Made by a program: the position numbers and the translations under genes
The notes under the pieces: generated by a model
What the model was told of the DNA's origin: nothing
The model's database searches: none
What the model saw: only the letters and a program-made list of their open reading frames with translations
Assembly: GCA_964606055.1 (NCBI GenBank)
Contig: CAZSFA010000004.1
Location: forward strand, 1 to 46,832
Reading direction: 5' to 3'
From: Roseitalea sp964606055
GTDB taxonomy: Bacteria; Pseudomonadota; Alphaproteobacteria; Rhizobiales; Rhizobiaceae
Length of the DNA: 46,832 nucleotides
Shown here: piece after piece, positions 15,114 through 23,367 of the stretch
Layout: every line of letters starts with the position of its first letter
How positions within the stretch are numbered: the first letter of the stretch is position 1

Positions 15114-16178
15114 CTATTCAATCCTGAGGCCCGATTCAGCATCGAAGAGATGCACCTTGGTCTCATCGATCGACAAGCCAAAGGACTGACCAGGTTCGGC
15201 GGCATGGTGGCCGCGCAGGGCCGCCAGCACTTCGCCTTCTCCAAGATGCGACATGATCAGCGTTTCGGCGCCGGTAGGCTCTACGACTGACACCTTGATC
15301 TTGAGGTCGGCTGTGTCGCCTTCCGCCACCTCGGTCAGATGCTCGGGGCGTATTCCGAACAAAATCCTGTGCCCGGCATCAACATGCGTGGGCAGTGAGA
15401 CGATCTGACCATCCTCCAGCTCCGCCCTGCCGTTCCCAAGCGATGTCGCGGGCACGAGGTTCATGGACGGCGATCCGATGAACGCAGCCACGAAACTGTT
15501 CTTCGGCCGGTTGTAAAGTTCCAGCGGCGAGCCGATCTGCGAAACGCGCCCGCCATCGAGGACGATGATCTTGTCGGCCATCGTCATCGCCTCGATCTGG
15601 TCATGGGTCACATAAACAACAGTCGTTTTGAGCTTTTGGTGGAGTTCCTTGATCTCGGTTCGCATCTTGACGCGAAGCTTGGCGTCGAGGTTGGACAGCG
15701 GCTCATCGAACAGGAACACAGACGGCGCCCTGACGATTGCGCGGCCCATGGCGACGCGCTGGCGCTGGCCGCCTGAAAGGTGGCGCGGATAGCGATCGAG
15801 CAGATCCGAAAGCCCGAGAATCTCGGCCGCGGCCTCGACCTTTGCGCGCGCTTCGGCCTTGTCCGCGCGGGCCAGCCGCAGCGAAAAGCCCATGTTCTCG
15901 GCCACCGTCATATGCGGGTAGAGCGCGTAGTTCTGGAACACCATCGCGATGTCCCGCTCCTTGGGTCGAAAATTGTTGACGACCACATCACCGATCTCGA
16001 TCTCACCGCCGGTGATCGTCTCCAAGCCGGCAAGCATGCGCAGGAGCGTCGATTTTCCGCAGCCTGACGGTCCGACGAGAACGGCGAACTCGCCAGGCGC
16101 GATGTTGATGTCAACGCCATGGATCACATCGATCTGTCCGTAAGCCTTGCGGACGTCGCGCATCGAAATGGTCTTCAC
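15114..16178 (-). CDS. Sugar ABC importer ATP-binding subunit (UgpC/MsmK type)
   Basis: A 354-residue ATPase of the CUT1 carbohydrate importer class. Walker A GPSGCGKST (residues about 37-45), Q-loop VFQNYALYPHM, signature LSGGQRQR, Walker B VFLFDEPLSNLD and H-loop VTHDQ are all intact; the C-terminal regulatory OB-fold domain (about 240-354) carries FGIRPEHL. The start is a GTG at 16178, one base after the stop of the GntR gene, so the two genes are co-transcribed. It probably energises the permease pair at 19475-21228 encoded on the other strand, as no other ATPase gene is nearby. Confidence 0.93.
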   Translation of the reverse strand: MKTISMRDVRKAYGQIDVIHGVDINIAPGEFAVLVGPSGCGKSTLLRMLAGLETITGGEIEIGDVVVNNFRPKERDIAMVFQNYALYPHMTVAENMGFSLRLARADKAEARAKVEAAAEILGLSDLLDRYPRHLSGGQRQRVAMGRAIVRAPSVFLFDEPLSNLDAKLRVKMRTEIKELHQKLKTTVVYVTHDQIEAMTMADKIIVLDGGRVSQIGSPLELYNRPKNSFVAAFIGSPSMNLVPATSLGNGRAELEDGQIVSLPTHVDAGHRILFGIRPEHLTEVAEGDTADLKIKVSVVEPTGAETLIMSHLGEGEVLAALRGHHAAEPGQSFGLSIDETKVHLFDAESGLRIE

Positions 16179-16179
16179 A

Positions 16180-16812
16180 TCACATTCCTTCTATCGCCCG
16201 CCGCATGGCCACCGACAGGTGTTCGGAGAGCTTCTTTCTGGCGCTCGCCGCGTCGCCCGCAGCGCAGGCCTCGAGGATGGCGACGTGTTCCCCAAGCGCC
16301 CCGAAGACACGGTCGGCGCTGAGGCGAATGTTGGTTCGGATCAACCGCAGCCGCACTGCATTGATCTGGTAAAGCTCCTCGACCAACGAGTTGTCCATCG
16401 CGCTGACCACTTCGTCATGGAACCGCCAATCGACCTCGACCGCGTCATTCAGGGTGGTCGTGGAGGTGTCCGTCTGGGCTTTTGTCAGAACTGCACGCGT
16501 ATCATCGAGCGTTGCGCGTGCCTTGTCCCGATCGTTCCGGCAATAATCCTCAACCGCCGTCACCTCGACCATCGCACGAAGCTGAAACGCTTCGCGGATG
16601 AACTTGGTCGTCACATCGGCCACTTGAATGCCACGCTGTGGGTGCACGCGCAAAAGCGAATCGTGCTCCAATCGCTGGATGGCCTCGCGCGCATTGCCAA
16701 TCGACACGCCGGCCAGTTCAGCCAGTTCGCGCTGCGTCACAAACTGGCCGGGCCTCAACTCTCCGGCAAACAGGCGCTCTCGAAATCTCTCATAGGCTGA
16801 AATTCGGGACAT
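16180..16812 (-). CDS. GntR-family (FCD) transcription regulator
   Basis: A 210-residue regulator with an N-terminal winged helix (about residues 5-65; VTQRELAELAGVSIGNAREAIQRLEHDSLL) and a C-terminal FCD ligand domain (about 75-205) with the metal-ligand pattern Asp-x3-His (VDWRFHDEVVS), a second His in GEHVAIL and a third in LSEHLSVAM. Such regulators usually sense a sugar acid or other carboxylate. It is divergent from the enolase-superfamily gene and overlaps in transcription with the ABC ATPase, so it most likely controls the whole 15.1-21.2 kb sugar locus. An imperfect palindrome in the divergent space is its likely operator. It is a different protein from the FCD regulator at 40070. 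Confidence 0.9.
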   Translation of the reverse strand: MSRISAYERFRERLFAGELRPGQFVTQRELAELAGVSIGNAREAIQRLEHDSLLRVHPQRGIQVADVTTKFIREAFQLRAMVEVTAVEDYCRNDRDKARATLDDTRAVLTKAQTDTSTTTLNDAVEVDWRFHDEVVSAMDNSLVEELYQINAVRLRLIRTNIRLSADRVFGALGEHVAILEACAAGDAASARKKLSEHLSVAMRRAIEGM

Positions 16813-16927
16813 CGGCTGCGGTCTTTCTTGCGGTTCATCCTGACGACGCGGCTTCGATCATACAGAACTGAATCTCTGCTACCAGTGCGCGACTACTGAT
16901 AAATCTGCAATCACTCACTTGTCAATC

Positions 16928-16941
16928 ATTGATTAATCAGT
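16928..16941. promoter_or_regulatory. Candidate operator of the first GntR regulator
   Basis: ATTGATTAATCAGT contains the perfect palindrome TGATTAATCA (16930-16939) and lies in AT-rich DNA between the divergent regulator and dehydratase genes, 36 nt upstream of the ATG at 16977. Related TGATAA and AATCA repeats lie within 50 bp. Confidence 0.45.
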
Positions 16942-16976
16942 TAGCAATCAGCAATCGTTTTGGGAGCGACGCGCCG

Positions 16977-18119
16977 ATGAACCGGGTAATTGTCGATAGA
17001 GTTCAAGCCTATGCGGTCTCGGTAACGCCTTCGCGCGGGCCAGAGTCATCGCTGGCATCCATGCCGGTCCGCAACGGGTTGCTGGTCAAGCTGACAACAC
17101 GGGGTGGCGCCGAGGGTTGGGGCGAGGCTTGGTGCAATTTCCCGCCACGCGGCAATCTTGCGCGCCTGTTCCTTCTCGAAGATGTGATCGCGCCGGCGTT
17201 GATCGGAACAACGTTGCGCGACTTTCGCGATTTTCGGCCACTGTTCGAGGCGCGTTTTGCACGCTTGGCGCGCCATACCGGTGAAGTCGGCCCCTTCGCG
17301 CATTGCATCGCTGCGATAGACACCGCGCTTGCCGATATCTCGGCGCGAATCGCTGGCGAGCCATTGACGACATTCCTGAACCCGGCATCGCACTCCGAAG
17401 TCGGCGTTTACGCCAGCACGCCCGATGTCTCGCAACTTGAAGTCTCGGTCGACGAAATGGTCGCGGCCGGCCATCTGGCGGCAAAACTCAAGATCGGGTT
17501 CGACATCGAAACCGACACGCGACTTCTTGCGCGATTTACTGATCTGGCCGCAGGGCGGCTTCGCGTCATGGCGGATGCCAACCAGAAGTGGACGCTGGAA
17601 GAGGCGAAGGCGGCGATCCGGAGCATGGCTGGCTTTGGGCTGGAATTCGTCGAAGAGCCCATTGCCGCGGACGCTCCGCACGAAGACTGGGCGGAGCTTT
17701 CGGCAACGTCGGCCGTGCCGATCGCGGCAGGCGAGAACATTCTGTCCGAACAGTCGTTCCGAGACTTTGCCGACCGTGGCGGCGTGCGCGTTCTTCAGCC
17801 CGATGTGGCCAAATGGGGCGGCGTCAGCGGTGCGTTCAATGTGGGCCGGGCGGCGCGGGATACGAGCGCGGTTTGCGCTTTGCATTACATGGGAACCGCC
17901 GTCGGCCTCGCAGCATCGGCCCATGTGCTCGCGGCAACCGAAAGCGAAGGTCCGGTGGAACTTGATGCAAATCCCAACCCGTTGCGCACCGATCTGGGTG
18001 ACATCGACCTGACCGTCCGGGACGGTCGCATCCGCGTTCCCGCCGGCGACGGGATCGGGTTTGTACCCGACCCTGATGCTCTGCGCGGCATGACCGTTGG
18101 AACCGCAGACATTCGCTAG
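16977..18119 (+). CDS. Enolase-superfamily sugar-acid dehydratase
   Basis: A 380-residue mandelate racemase/muconate-lactonising-type enzyme. The N-terminal capping domain (about 1-130) is followed by a TIM barrel with the KxK base motif KLK (about 175), three Mg2+ ligands in MADANQKW (Asp), FVEEPI (Glu) and AAGENI (Glu), then an Asp in LQPDVAKWGG and a His in CALHYMGTAVG. These residues fit proton abstraction and dehydration of an aldonate; the exact sugar cannot be read. The ATG at 16977 is chosen because TGGGAGCG precedes it; an upstream in-frame start at 16929 falls within the operator. It leads the ABC sugar operon and is divergent from the GntR gene. Confidence 0.87.
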   Translation: MNRVIVDRVQAYAVSVTPSRGPESSLASMPVRNGLLVKLTTRGGAEGWGEAWCNFPPRGNLARLFLLEDVIAPALIGTTLRDFRDFRPLFEARFARLARHTGEVGPFAHCIAAIDTALADISARIAGEPLTTFLNPASHSEVGVYASTPDVSQLEVSVDEMVAAGHLAAKLKIGFDIETDTRLLARFTDLAAGRLRVMADANQKWTLEEAKAAIRSMAGFGLEFVEEPIAADAPHEDWAELSATSAVPIAAGENILSEQSFRDFADRGGVRVLQPDVAKWGGVSGAFNVGRAARDTSAVCALHYMGTAVGLAASAHVLAATESEGPVELDANPNPLRTDLGDIDLTVRDGRIRVPAGDGIGFVPDPDALRGMTVGTADIR

Positions 18120-18150
18120 CTCAAGAAACAGACTTCACAGGGAGGAAGAC

Positions 18151-19410
18151 ATGCACAAACTGCTCACATGGACCGCCACTGCAGCAATCGCGTTATCGAC
18201 CAGCGGTGCTTTGGCACAAACGGAACTAACGTTCCGCTTCAACGACAGCGAACGCGAAGAGATGCGGGCCGCCCTGGACGAGTTCGAAGCGGCAAATCCG
18301 GGTATCACCGTCGAACTTCAGACGATTGCATGGGGTGATTCCCGCGATCAGTTCCTGCGTGAAGCTGCCGTCGGTCAGGGACCCGATGTCGTGCACATCG
18401 CCTTTGTCTGGACACAAGAGATGGCCGAGGCCGGAATCGTTCTGCCGATCGAACAACTGACCGAATACGGAGAGCTCCAGAACGGGTTCGAGGACTTCAT
18501 TGCCACCGACCTTACAGAATATGAAGGGCAGTCTTGGGGTGTGCCGTGGTCGGCGGACACATGGGCCATGGTCTATCGCACTGATGTGCTTGAAGCCGCG
18601 GGGATCGAAGATCTGCCCCAGACCTGGGAAGACCTGCTTGCCGACAGCCGCACGATCGAAGCAAACACCGACAGTATTGGCTTCGCATTCCCGGCGGCCG
18701 ATCAGGTCTGGTTCCCGTTCAACTACTATCTGTGGTCCAACGGCCTCGCCATCATCGAGGAAGACGGCGCGGGCGGATACCAGGTGGGCGCAACGACCGA
18801 GCAACTCGCCAGCGCCATGGACTACTTCAAGTCCTACATCGACGAGGGTCTGGTGCCGCGTTCGGTCCTGTCGATTGAAGTCCCGCACGATCCGGCGCTC
18901 ATGCAAGCTCTGCTCGATGGCAGTCAGGGCATGGCGGCAATGCCGACCAACACTTACCGCCAGCTTCTGAGTGCCTTTGAGGAGGCCAACCCTGGCGCGG
19001 ATGTGCCGTTTGCGTCGGGCGTGATGATGGCCGGAACCGAGGGGCCCAAGACCCACCTGGGCGGCCGCACGCTCGTGGTGAACTCCAACACCGAAAACCC
19101 CGAAGCGGCTTGGGCGCTTGTCCAGCATTTGACCAGTGCCGGACTTTTTGAGAACTACTACACCAACCAGTTTCCTGCACAGAAAACGCTCTTGGGCCAG
19201 ATCGAGTACCGAGCCGAGGAAAGCGGGTTTGCCGAGCAACTGGCAAACAACACGCGGACATGGGGCGCTTATGCTGACAGCGGCGCCGGCGTGGGGCAGC
19301 TTTGGAACCTGACGGCCCGCGCGGTTGCCACATCGCTTTCCGGGCAGTCGTCTTCGATGGAAGCCGCCGAAGGGTTGGTCGCAGAAATCAATCGGTTGCT
19401 CGCCAATTAA
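18151..19410 (+). CDS. ABC sugar-binding protein
   Basis: A 419-residue family-1 extracellular solute-binding protein for a CUT1 importer. A Sec signal peptide of about 22 residues ends GALAQ; the mature protein starts TELTFRFNDS and has the hinge and cleft segments VHIAFVWTQEMAEAG, WGVPWSADTWAMVYRTDV and MAAMPTNTYRQLL. GGAGGAAG precedes the ATG at 18151. It is 31 nt after the dehydratase gene and followed by a stable hairpin, then the permeases. The ligand is probably a sugar or sugar acid degraded by the adjacent dehydratase. Confidence 0.92.
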   Translation: MHKLLTWTATAAIALSTSGALAQTELTFRFNDSEREEMRAALDEFEAANPGITVELQTIAWGDSRDQFLREAAVGQGPDVVHIAFVWTQEMAEAGIVLPIEQLTEYGELQNGFEDFIATDLTEYEGQSWGVPWSADTWAMVYRTDVLEAAGIEDLPQTWEDLLADSRTIEANTDSIGFAFPAADQVWFPFNYYLWSNGLAIIEEDGAGGYQVGATTEQLASAMDYFKSYIDEGLVPRSVLSIEVPHDPALMQALLDGSQGMAAMPTNTYRQLLSAFEEANPGADVPFASGVMMAGTEGPKTHLGGRTLVVNSNTENPEAAWALVQHLTSAGLFENYYTNQFPAQKTLLGQIEYRAEESGFAEQLANNTRTWGAYADSGAGVGQLWNLTARAVATSLSGQSSSMEAAEGLVAEINRLLAN

Positions 19411-19424
19411 GGCGCTGTAACTCG

Positions 19425-19449
19425 GGGGCGGCCCGCACAGGGCGGCCCC
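19425..19449 (+). other. Intercistronic hairpin after the binding-protein gene
   Basis: GGGGC-G-GCCC, loop GCACA, GGGC-G-GCCCC: a 5+4-bp stem with one internal G-G mismatch, located between the binding-protein stop codon and the permease start. No T-run follows, so read-through is expected. Such hairpins commonly protect the upstream mRNA and keep binding protein in excess over permease. Confidence 0.6.
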
Positions 19450-19474
19450 TAATTCCATGGGCAAGGACGTCACG

Positions 19475-20395
19475 ATGGCACTCACCCCAACGGCACGTGA
19501 CAGGATCAGCGCCTTCTGGATGCTGCTTCCGACTTTCTTGCTGCTGTTCGCCTTTTACCTCTATCCGACACTCTACAACCTCGAACTCAGCTTCACCGAC
19601 ATCACGTTGTTGCAACTGCGTCAGGGGGGCGATTTCGTCGGGTTCGCCAACTATGCGGAATTTCTGCAAAGCCCAAGCTTTCTGGACATTGCGATCAACA
19701 CCGTCTTCTGGCTGACGTTCGTGTCGGTCGCCATGATGCTGATCCTCGGCCTGCTCATGGCCTTGCTGCTCAATTCCGAATTCGTTGAGCGCATGCGCAT
19801 GACCACCTTCGCGCGGCTCATTCTGCTGGTCCCTTGGGCGACGCCGCCGGTGGTCGCCGTTATCGCGTGGCGCTGGCTGTTCGATCCGACGCATGGCGCG
19901 ATCAACGAGGCGCTCCTGTGGACCGGCCTGATATCGGACCCGATCGCTTTTCTGGCGAACCTGAGCACGGTCTGGCCCGCGATCAACACGATCATCATCT
20001 GGAACTCCACACCGCTGGTTGCTGTCTCGCTTCTGGCGGCGCTGCAGACGATTCCCGAAGAGCAAATTGAGGCGGCGGAGATCGATGGGGCGACGCGCTG
20101 GCAGCAGTTCCGGTTCGTCACATTGCCCTATCTGATGCCGACTCTATCCATCCTGGGCCTGATGTCCGTCATCTGGACCTTCAACAACTTCGTATATGTC
20201 TGGCTGGCGACAGGCGCCGGGCCGGGCACCTACACCAACGTGCTGGCCACCGAGGTCTACATCCGCGCCTTCATCGACCTGCGCATCGGCTACAGTTCGG
20301 CCATCGGTGTCGTGATGGCGGTGGTCATGGCGGCGTTCGGCGCCCTCTACTTCCGGTTCTTCGGGCTGATGGACATGCAGGAGAAGGTGGGATGA
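19475..20395 (+). CDS. ABC sugar permease, first subunit (MalF/UgpA type)
   Basis: An inner-membrane permease of 306 residues with six predicted spans (for example FWMLLPTFLLLFAFYLYPTL near the N-terminus and the last around 280) and the cytoplasmic EAA loop (EEQIEAAEIDGATRWQQF) that contacts the ATPase. The start at 19475 (MALTPTARD) is preferred because AAGGA lies 8 nt upstream; an in-frame ATG at 19457 has no clear site. It overlaps the next permease gene by 4 nt. Confidence 0.92.
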   Translation: MALTPTARDRISAFWMLLPTFLLLFAFYLYPTLYNLELSFTDITLLQLRQGGDFVGFANYAEFLQSPSFLDIAINTVFWLTFVSVAMMLILGLLMALLLNSEFVERMRMTTFARLILLVPWATPPVVAVIAWRWLFDPTHGAINEALLWTGLISDPIAFLANLSTVWPAINTIIIWNSTPLVAVSLLAALQTIPEEQIEAAEIDGATRWQQFRFVTLPYLMPTLSILGLMSVIWTFNNFVYVWLATGAGPGTYTNVLATEVYIRAFIDLRIGYSSAIGVVMAVVMAAFGALYFRFFGLMDMQEKVG

Positions 20396-21228
20396 GCGGC
20401 ATCGCCGAAAAGCGGGGTCTGGCCGGCCTCATCGAGAACGGCGGAATGCTTCTTGCGCTGGCGCTCTTCATCATCTTCCTGCTCGCGCCCGCGGTCTTTG
20501 TCTTCAAAGGGTCTGTCGAGAAGATCTCCATCTCGCTGGTTGCAAGCGGCGGGGGGCTGACGCTCGACAATTATCGCGGGATCATCGAGGATGGCTATTT
20601 TCGATACGTCTTCAACAGCCTCTATATCTGCATCGCGGCCACAGGGCTGGCCTGTCTGATCGGGCTTCTGGCAGCCTACGGCCTGTCTCGCTTCCGGTTT
20701 CCGGGGCGCGGGTTCATCTTTGGCGCGATCATGGGCGGGCAGTTCTTTCCCTGGATCATCCTGGTCAATCCGATCTTCATCTTCTTCGCCCGCGCCGAGC
20801 TCATCAACAGCCATCTGGGACTGATCCTGTGTTATACGGCCTTCATCACGCCCTTCACCATCTATCTGCTCGTCGGCTACCTCACGACCATTCCGAAGAG
20901 CCTTGACGAAGCCGCCCTGGTCGACGGAGCCTCAAGGTTGCAGGTGATCTTTCTGGTTATCGTGCCAGTCATGTGGCCCGGACTGGTCGCTGCGGCGACC
21001 TTCGGCTTCCTGCAAAGCTGGTCTGAGTATCTGCTGGCCTTGGCCCTCATCACGGATAACGACCTGAAGACCATTCCGCTTGGTCTCTACCAGTACTTCG
21101 GGGACGTGCAGATCGACTGGGGTGCTGTCATGGCCGGGTCCGTGGTGGCGACCTTGCCCACACTTCTGCTGTTCCTGCCGCTGCAAAAGAAGTTGGTCGC
21201 AGGCCTGACATCCGGGGCAGTGAAGTGA
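20392..21228 (+). CDS. ABC sugar permease, second subunit (MalG/UgpE type)
   Basis: A 278-residue permease with six predicted spans and the EAA loop PKSLDEAALVDGASRLQ about 85 residues from the C-terminus. The ATGA overlap with the first permease indicates translational coupling. It is the last intact gene of the sugar operon; the next 600 bp hold decayed genes that would naturally continue the pathway. Confidence 0.93.
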   Translation: MSGIAEKRGLAGLIENGGMLLALALFIIFLLAPAVFVFKGSVEKISISLVASGGGLTLDNYRGIIEDGYFRYVFNSLYICIAATGLACLIGLLAAYGLSRFRFPGRGFIFGAIMGGQFFPWIILVNPIFIFFARAELINSHLGLILCYTAFITPFTIYLLVGYLTTIPKSLDEAALVDGASRLQVIFLVIVPVMWPGLVAAATFGFLQSWSEYLLALALITDNDLKTIPLGLYQYFGDVQIDWGAVMAGSVVATLPTLLLFLPLQKKLVAGLTSGAVK

Positions 21229-21235
21229 GCCGCGT

Positions 21236-21590
21236 CCCGACGTCCACACACATTCGGCCTGGGCGGCTCGAGGATGCTTGTCGATTCATCGCGCGCCCGA
21301 TCGGGCCGTCCTGCCGATGCTCGAACGGTTCGGGCATCGGGATGTCGCTTTCATATGCTCCGCGATCGCGCCATCGCGAGCGTCGATTGCGTGGGCTCTG
21401 ATCTTGAAACAGACCGACGCCCGAGACACTCGACATATGGGCAGATGACCTGTGGGAGTTTGCTGAGTTCGAGAATGTGTGGTGCAAACTGTCCGACCTG
21501 ACAGCGCAGAGTATCGATGAGGCATTTCACACCCGCGTGTTTGCAACACCCATGCAGGTCTTCGGCACGGAACGGTTCGTCAATGGCACC
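21236..21590 (+). pseudogene. Decayed amidohydrolase (lactonase-like) gene
   Basis: Pieces of an amidohydrolase-2-type protein can be read in more than one frame: LPMLERFGHRDVAFI near 21310-21350, then, in another frame, WADDLWEFAEFENVWCKLSD and MQVFGTERFV (21437-21580). Family members show the same order (ALA-x-PNV-x-CKLSG followed by FG-x-ERL-x-FGSD). Internal frameshifts and loss of the metal-binding N-terminus make it inactive. Intact relatives next to sugar dehydratases hydrolyse aldonolactones. It merges into the following SDR remnant with a deletion between them. Confidence 0.5.
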
Positions 21591-21790
21591 ACCAAGGCGG
21601 CCGTGATCGGCATGACCAAGGCCCATCGCCGCTGATCGGATCGGCGATGGCATTCGCTGCAACGTTATCCGCGCTGGCACGGTCGATGGCCCGTCGCTCC
21701 ACGACCGTCTGAGAACCGCCGGCAATCACGAGGCCGCGCAAGCCGCATTTGTGGCGCGCCAACCCAAATCGCCACGGTATTCACGCCGAG
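21576..21790 (+). pseudogene. Decayed short-chain dehydrogenase gene
   Basis: The C-terminal half of an SDR is visible: TKAAVIGMTKA (with the catalytic-site Lys region) in one frame, then after a +1 frameshift and stop near 21635 the continuation DRIGDGIRCNVIRAGTVDGP and EAAQAAFVARQP. The GTVDGPS and FVARQP segments match SDRs acting on 2-keto-3-deoxy sugar acids such as 2-keto-3-deoxy-L-fuconate dehydrogenase. The N-terminal Rossmann part is missing, and the end is lost just before the operator at 21797. Together with the preceding remnant it suggests that the pathway fed by the ABC importer is no longer complete at this locus. Confidence 0.6.
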
Positions 21791-21795
21791 AGGCA

Positions 21796-21810
21796 ATTGA
21801 TATACCAGTA
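21796..21810 (+). promoter_or_regulatory. Shared operator motif, copy 1 (FAD dehydrogenase)
   Basis: ATTGATATACCAGTA fits WNYRATATAYYRGTA. It ends 32 nt before the ATG of the FAD-linked dehydrogenase at 21843, so a bound regulator would overlap the promoter or block elongation. Confidence 0.65.
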
Positions 21811-21842
21811 GACAATACGATTGGTGAGTGGGGAAGCGCAGG

Positions 21843-23255
21843 ATGGACAGGTTGGATCAATTGCGCGCCCGTCTTGGGCCGGCGCAAGTTCTGACGGGCA
21901 CCGATGCCAAACGCTATGGACAAGAGTGGACCGGCAACTACCATTCGGCACCGTTGTGTGTTGTGCGTCCAGCGACAACCGACGATGTCGCGGCGGTTTT
22001 GCAGATGGCCAACCAGACAGGCACGCCAATCGTGCCCGTTTCGGGCAACACGGGCCTGACCGGCGGCACCCATGCCGACGGCGCCATCATGGTTTCGCTG
22101 GAGCGATTGAACCGCATACACGCCGTCAAACCTGAGGCGCGGGTCGCCATCGTCGACGCGGGCGTTGTGTTGACGGCGTTGCACAATGCAGTCGCCGAGC
22201 ACGGATTGCATTTTCCGATGACCTTCGGCGCTCGAGGGTCGTGCATGATCGGCGGCATGCTGTCGACCAATGCGGGCGGTTCAAACGTGCTCCGCTTCGG
22301 CTCAACACGAGATCTGTGCTTGGGACTTGAGGTGGTGCTGCCGTCAGGCCAGGTCATGGATTTGATGGGCGAACTGCACAAGAACAATTCGGGCTACGAT
22401 TTGCGGCACTTGATGATCGGGGCAGAGGGAACACTGGGCATCATCACGGCGGCGACCCTCAAACTCGTGCCTGCGCCGCGCGCCCGCGCCACGGCGTTGA
22501 TTGGACTGTCGCGGGTGGAAGACGGGCTGCGGCTGCTCAATCGGCTGCAGGAGGAGACGGCGGGTGCGGTAGAAGCGTTCGAGTTGATGCCACTGGACTA
22601 CCATGATCGCTACGACGCCATTCATCCGGAGAAGGTCTTTCCGCTGGCCACGCGCAATCCGATCACGATCCTGATCGAATTGAGCAGTGCCGCGCCTCGT
22701 GATGCGGAAACGGGTTCACGCGGGGCGCAACGGCTTTCCACGCAATTGGAAGAGGTCTTGTGGCAGTTTCTCGAAGACGGTTTGATCTCAGACGCCGCAG
22801 TGGCGCAAACCGAGGCGCAGCGAGCAGCGTTTTGGGCACGGCGTGAAGCCGCAGGCGAAATCGTGTCTGACGGCAGACCGCGCGTCGACACCGATGTCGC
22901 GCTGCCGCTCGACGCAGTGGAGGATTTCCTGCGTGCGATGGAGGCGCGGCTGCCCGAGTTTGAGGCAGGTGCTTCAAGCTTCTTCTGCGCCCATCTGGGC
23001 GATGGCAACGTGCACTACGCGGTGTGTCTGGACCGCGACGAGGCAGCCCTGAAGGACCGAGTGGTTGAGGCGATAGAGGACGAGGTCGCCGCGCGGAACG
23101 GGTCGTTCTCCGCAGAGCACGGCGTGGGCCTGTCAAAACTCAACACCATGGCACGGCGCAAGGACAAGGTGGCATTGGACGCGATGCGGGCAATCAAGGC
23201 CGCGCTCGATCCCAACAACATCTGCAATCCCGGCAAGGTGCTGCCGGCGGCCTGA
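21843..23255 (+). CDS. FAD-linked 2-hydroxyacid dehydrogenase (GlcD/DLD-like)
   Basis: A 470-residue flavoprotein of the vanillyl-alcohol-oxidase superfamily. The N-terminal FAD-binding domain (about 35-215) includes VPVSGNTGLTGG, GMLSTNAGGSNVLRFGSTRD and LMIGAEGTLGIIT; the C-terminal FAD-oxidase domain (about 220-470) has the metal/substrate His region FCAHLGDGNVHY and EHGVGLSK. These are the marks of D-2-hydroxyacid dehydrogenases (D-lactate, glycolate, 2-hydroxyglutarate type), which oxidise a D-2-hydroxy acid to a 2-keto acid and pass electrons on. ATG 21843 is chosen because GGGGAAGCG precedes it. A single-gene unit with its own operator copy; the convergent ThDP enzyme could use its keto-acid product. 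Confidence 0.88.
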   Translation: MDRLDQLRARLGPAQVLTGTDAKRYGQEWTGNYHSAPLCVVRPATTDDVAAVLQMANQTGTPIVPVSGNTGLTGGTHADGAIMVSLERLNRIHAVKPEARVAIVDAGVVLTALHNAVAEHGLHFPMTFGARGSCMIGGMLSTNAGGSNVLRFGSTRDLCLGLEVVLPSGQVMDLMGELHKNNSGYDLRHLMIGAEGTLGIITAATLKLVPAPRARATALIGLSRVEDGLRLLNRLQEETAGAVEAFELMPLDYHDRYDAIHPEKVFPLATRNPITILIELSSAAPRDAETGSRGAQRLSTQLEEVLWQFLEDGLISDAAVAQTEAQRAAFWARREAAGEIVSDGRPRVDTDVALPLDAVEDFLRAMEARLPEFEAGASSFFCAHLGDGNVHYAVCLDRDEAALKDRVVEAIEDEVAARNGSFSAEHGVGLSKLNTMARRKDKVALDAMRAIKAALDPNNICNPGKVLPAA

Positions 23256-23367
23256 ACAGGATCAGAGTGCGCGCAATCGCACATCCCGATGCCCTTGCAC
23301 CTTCTGTCAAAACGGCATTGGGTAAGTCTTGGCTGACGGTCTTCGTTGCCTTCGTTGCGCAGACACC

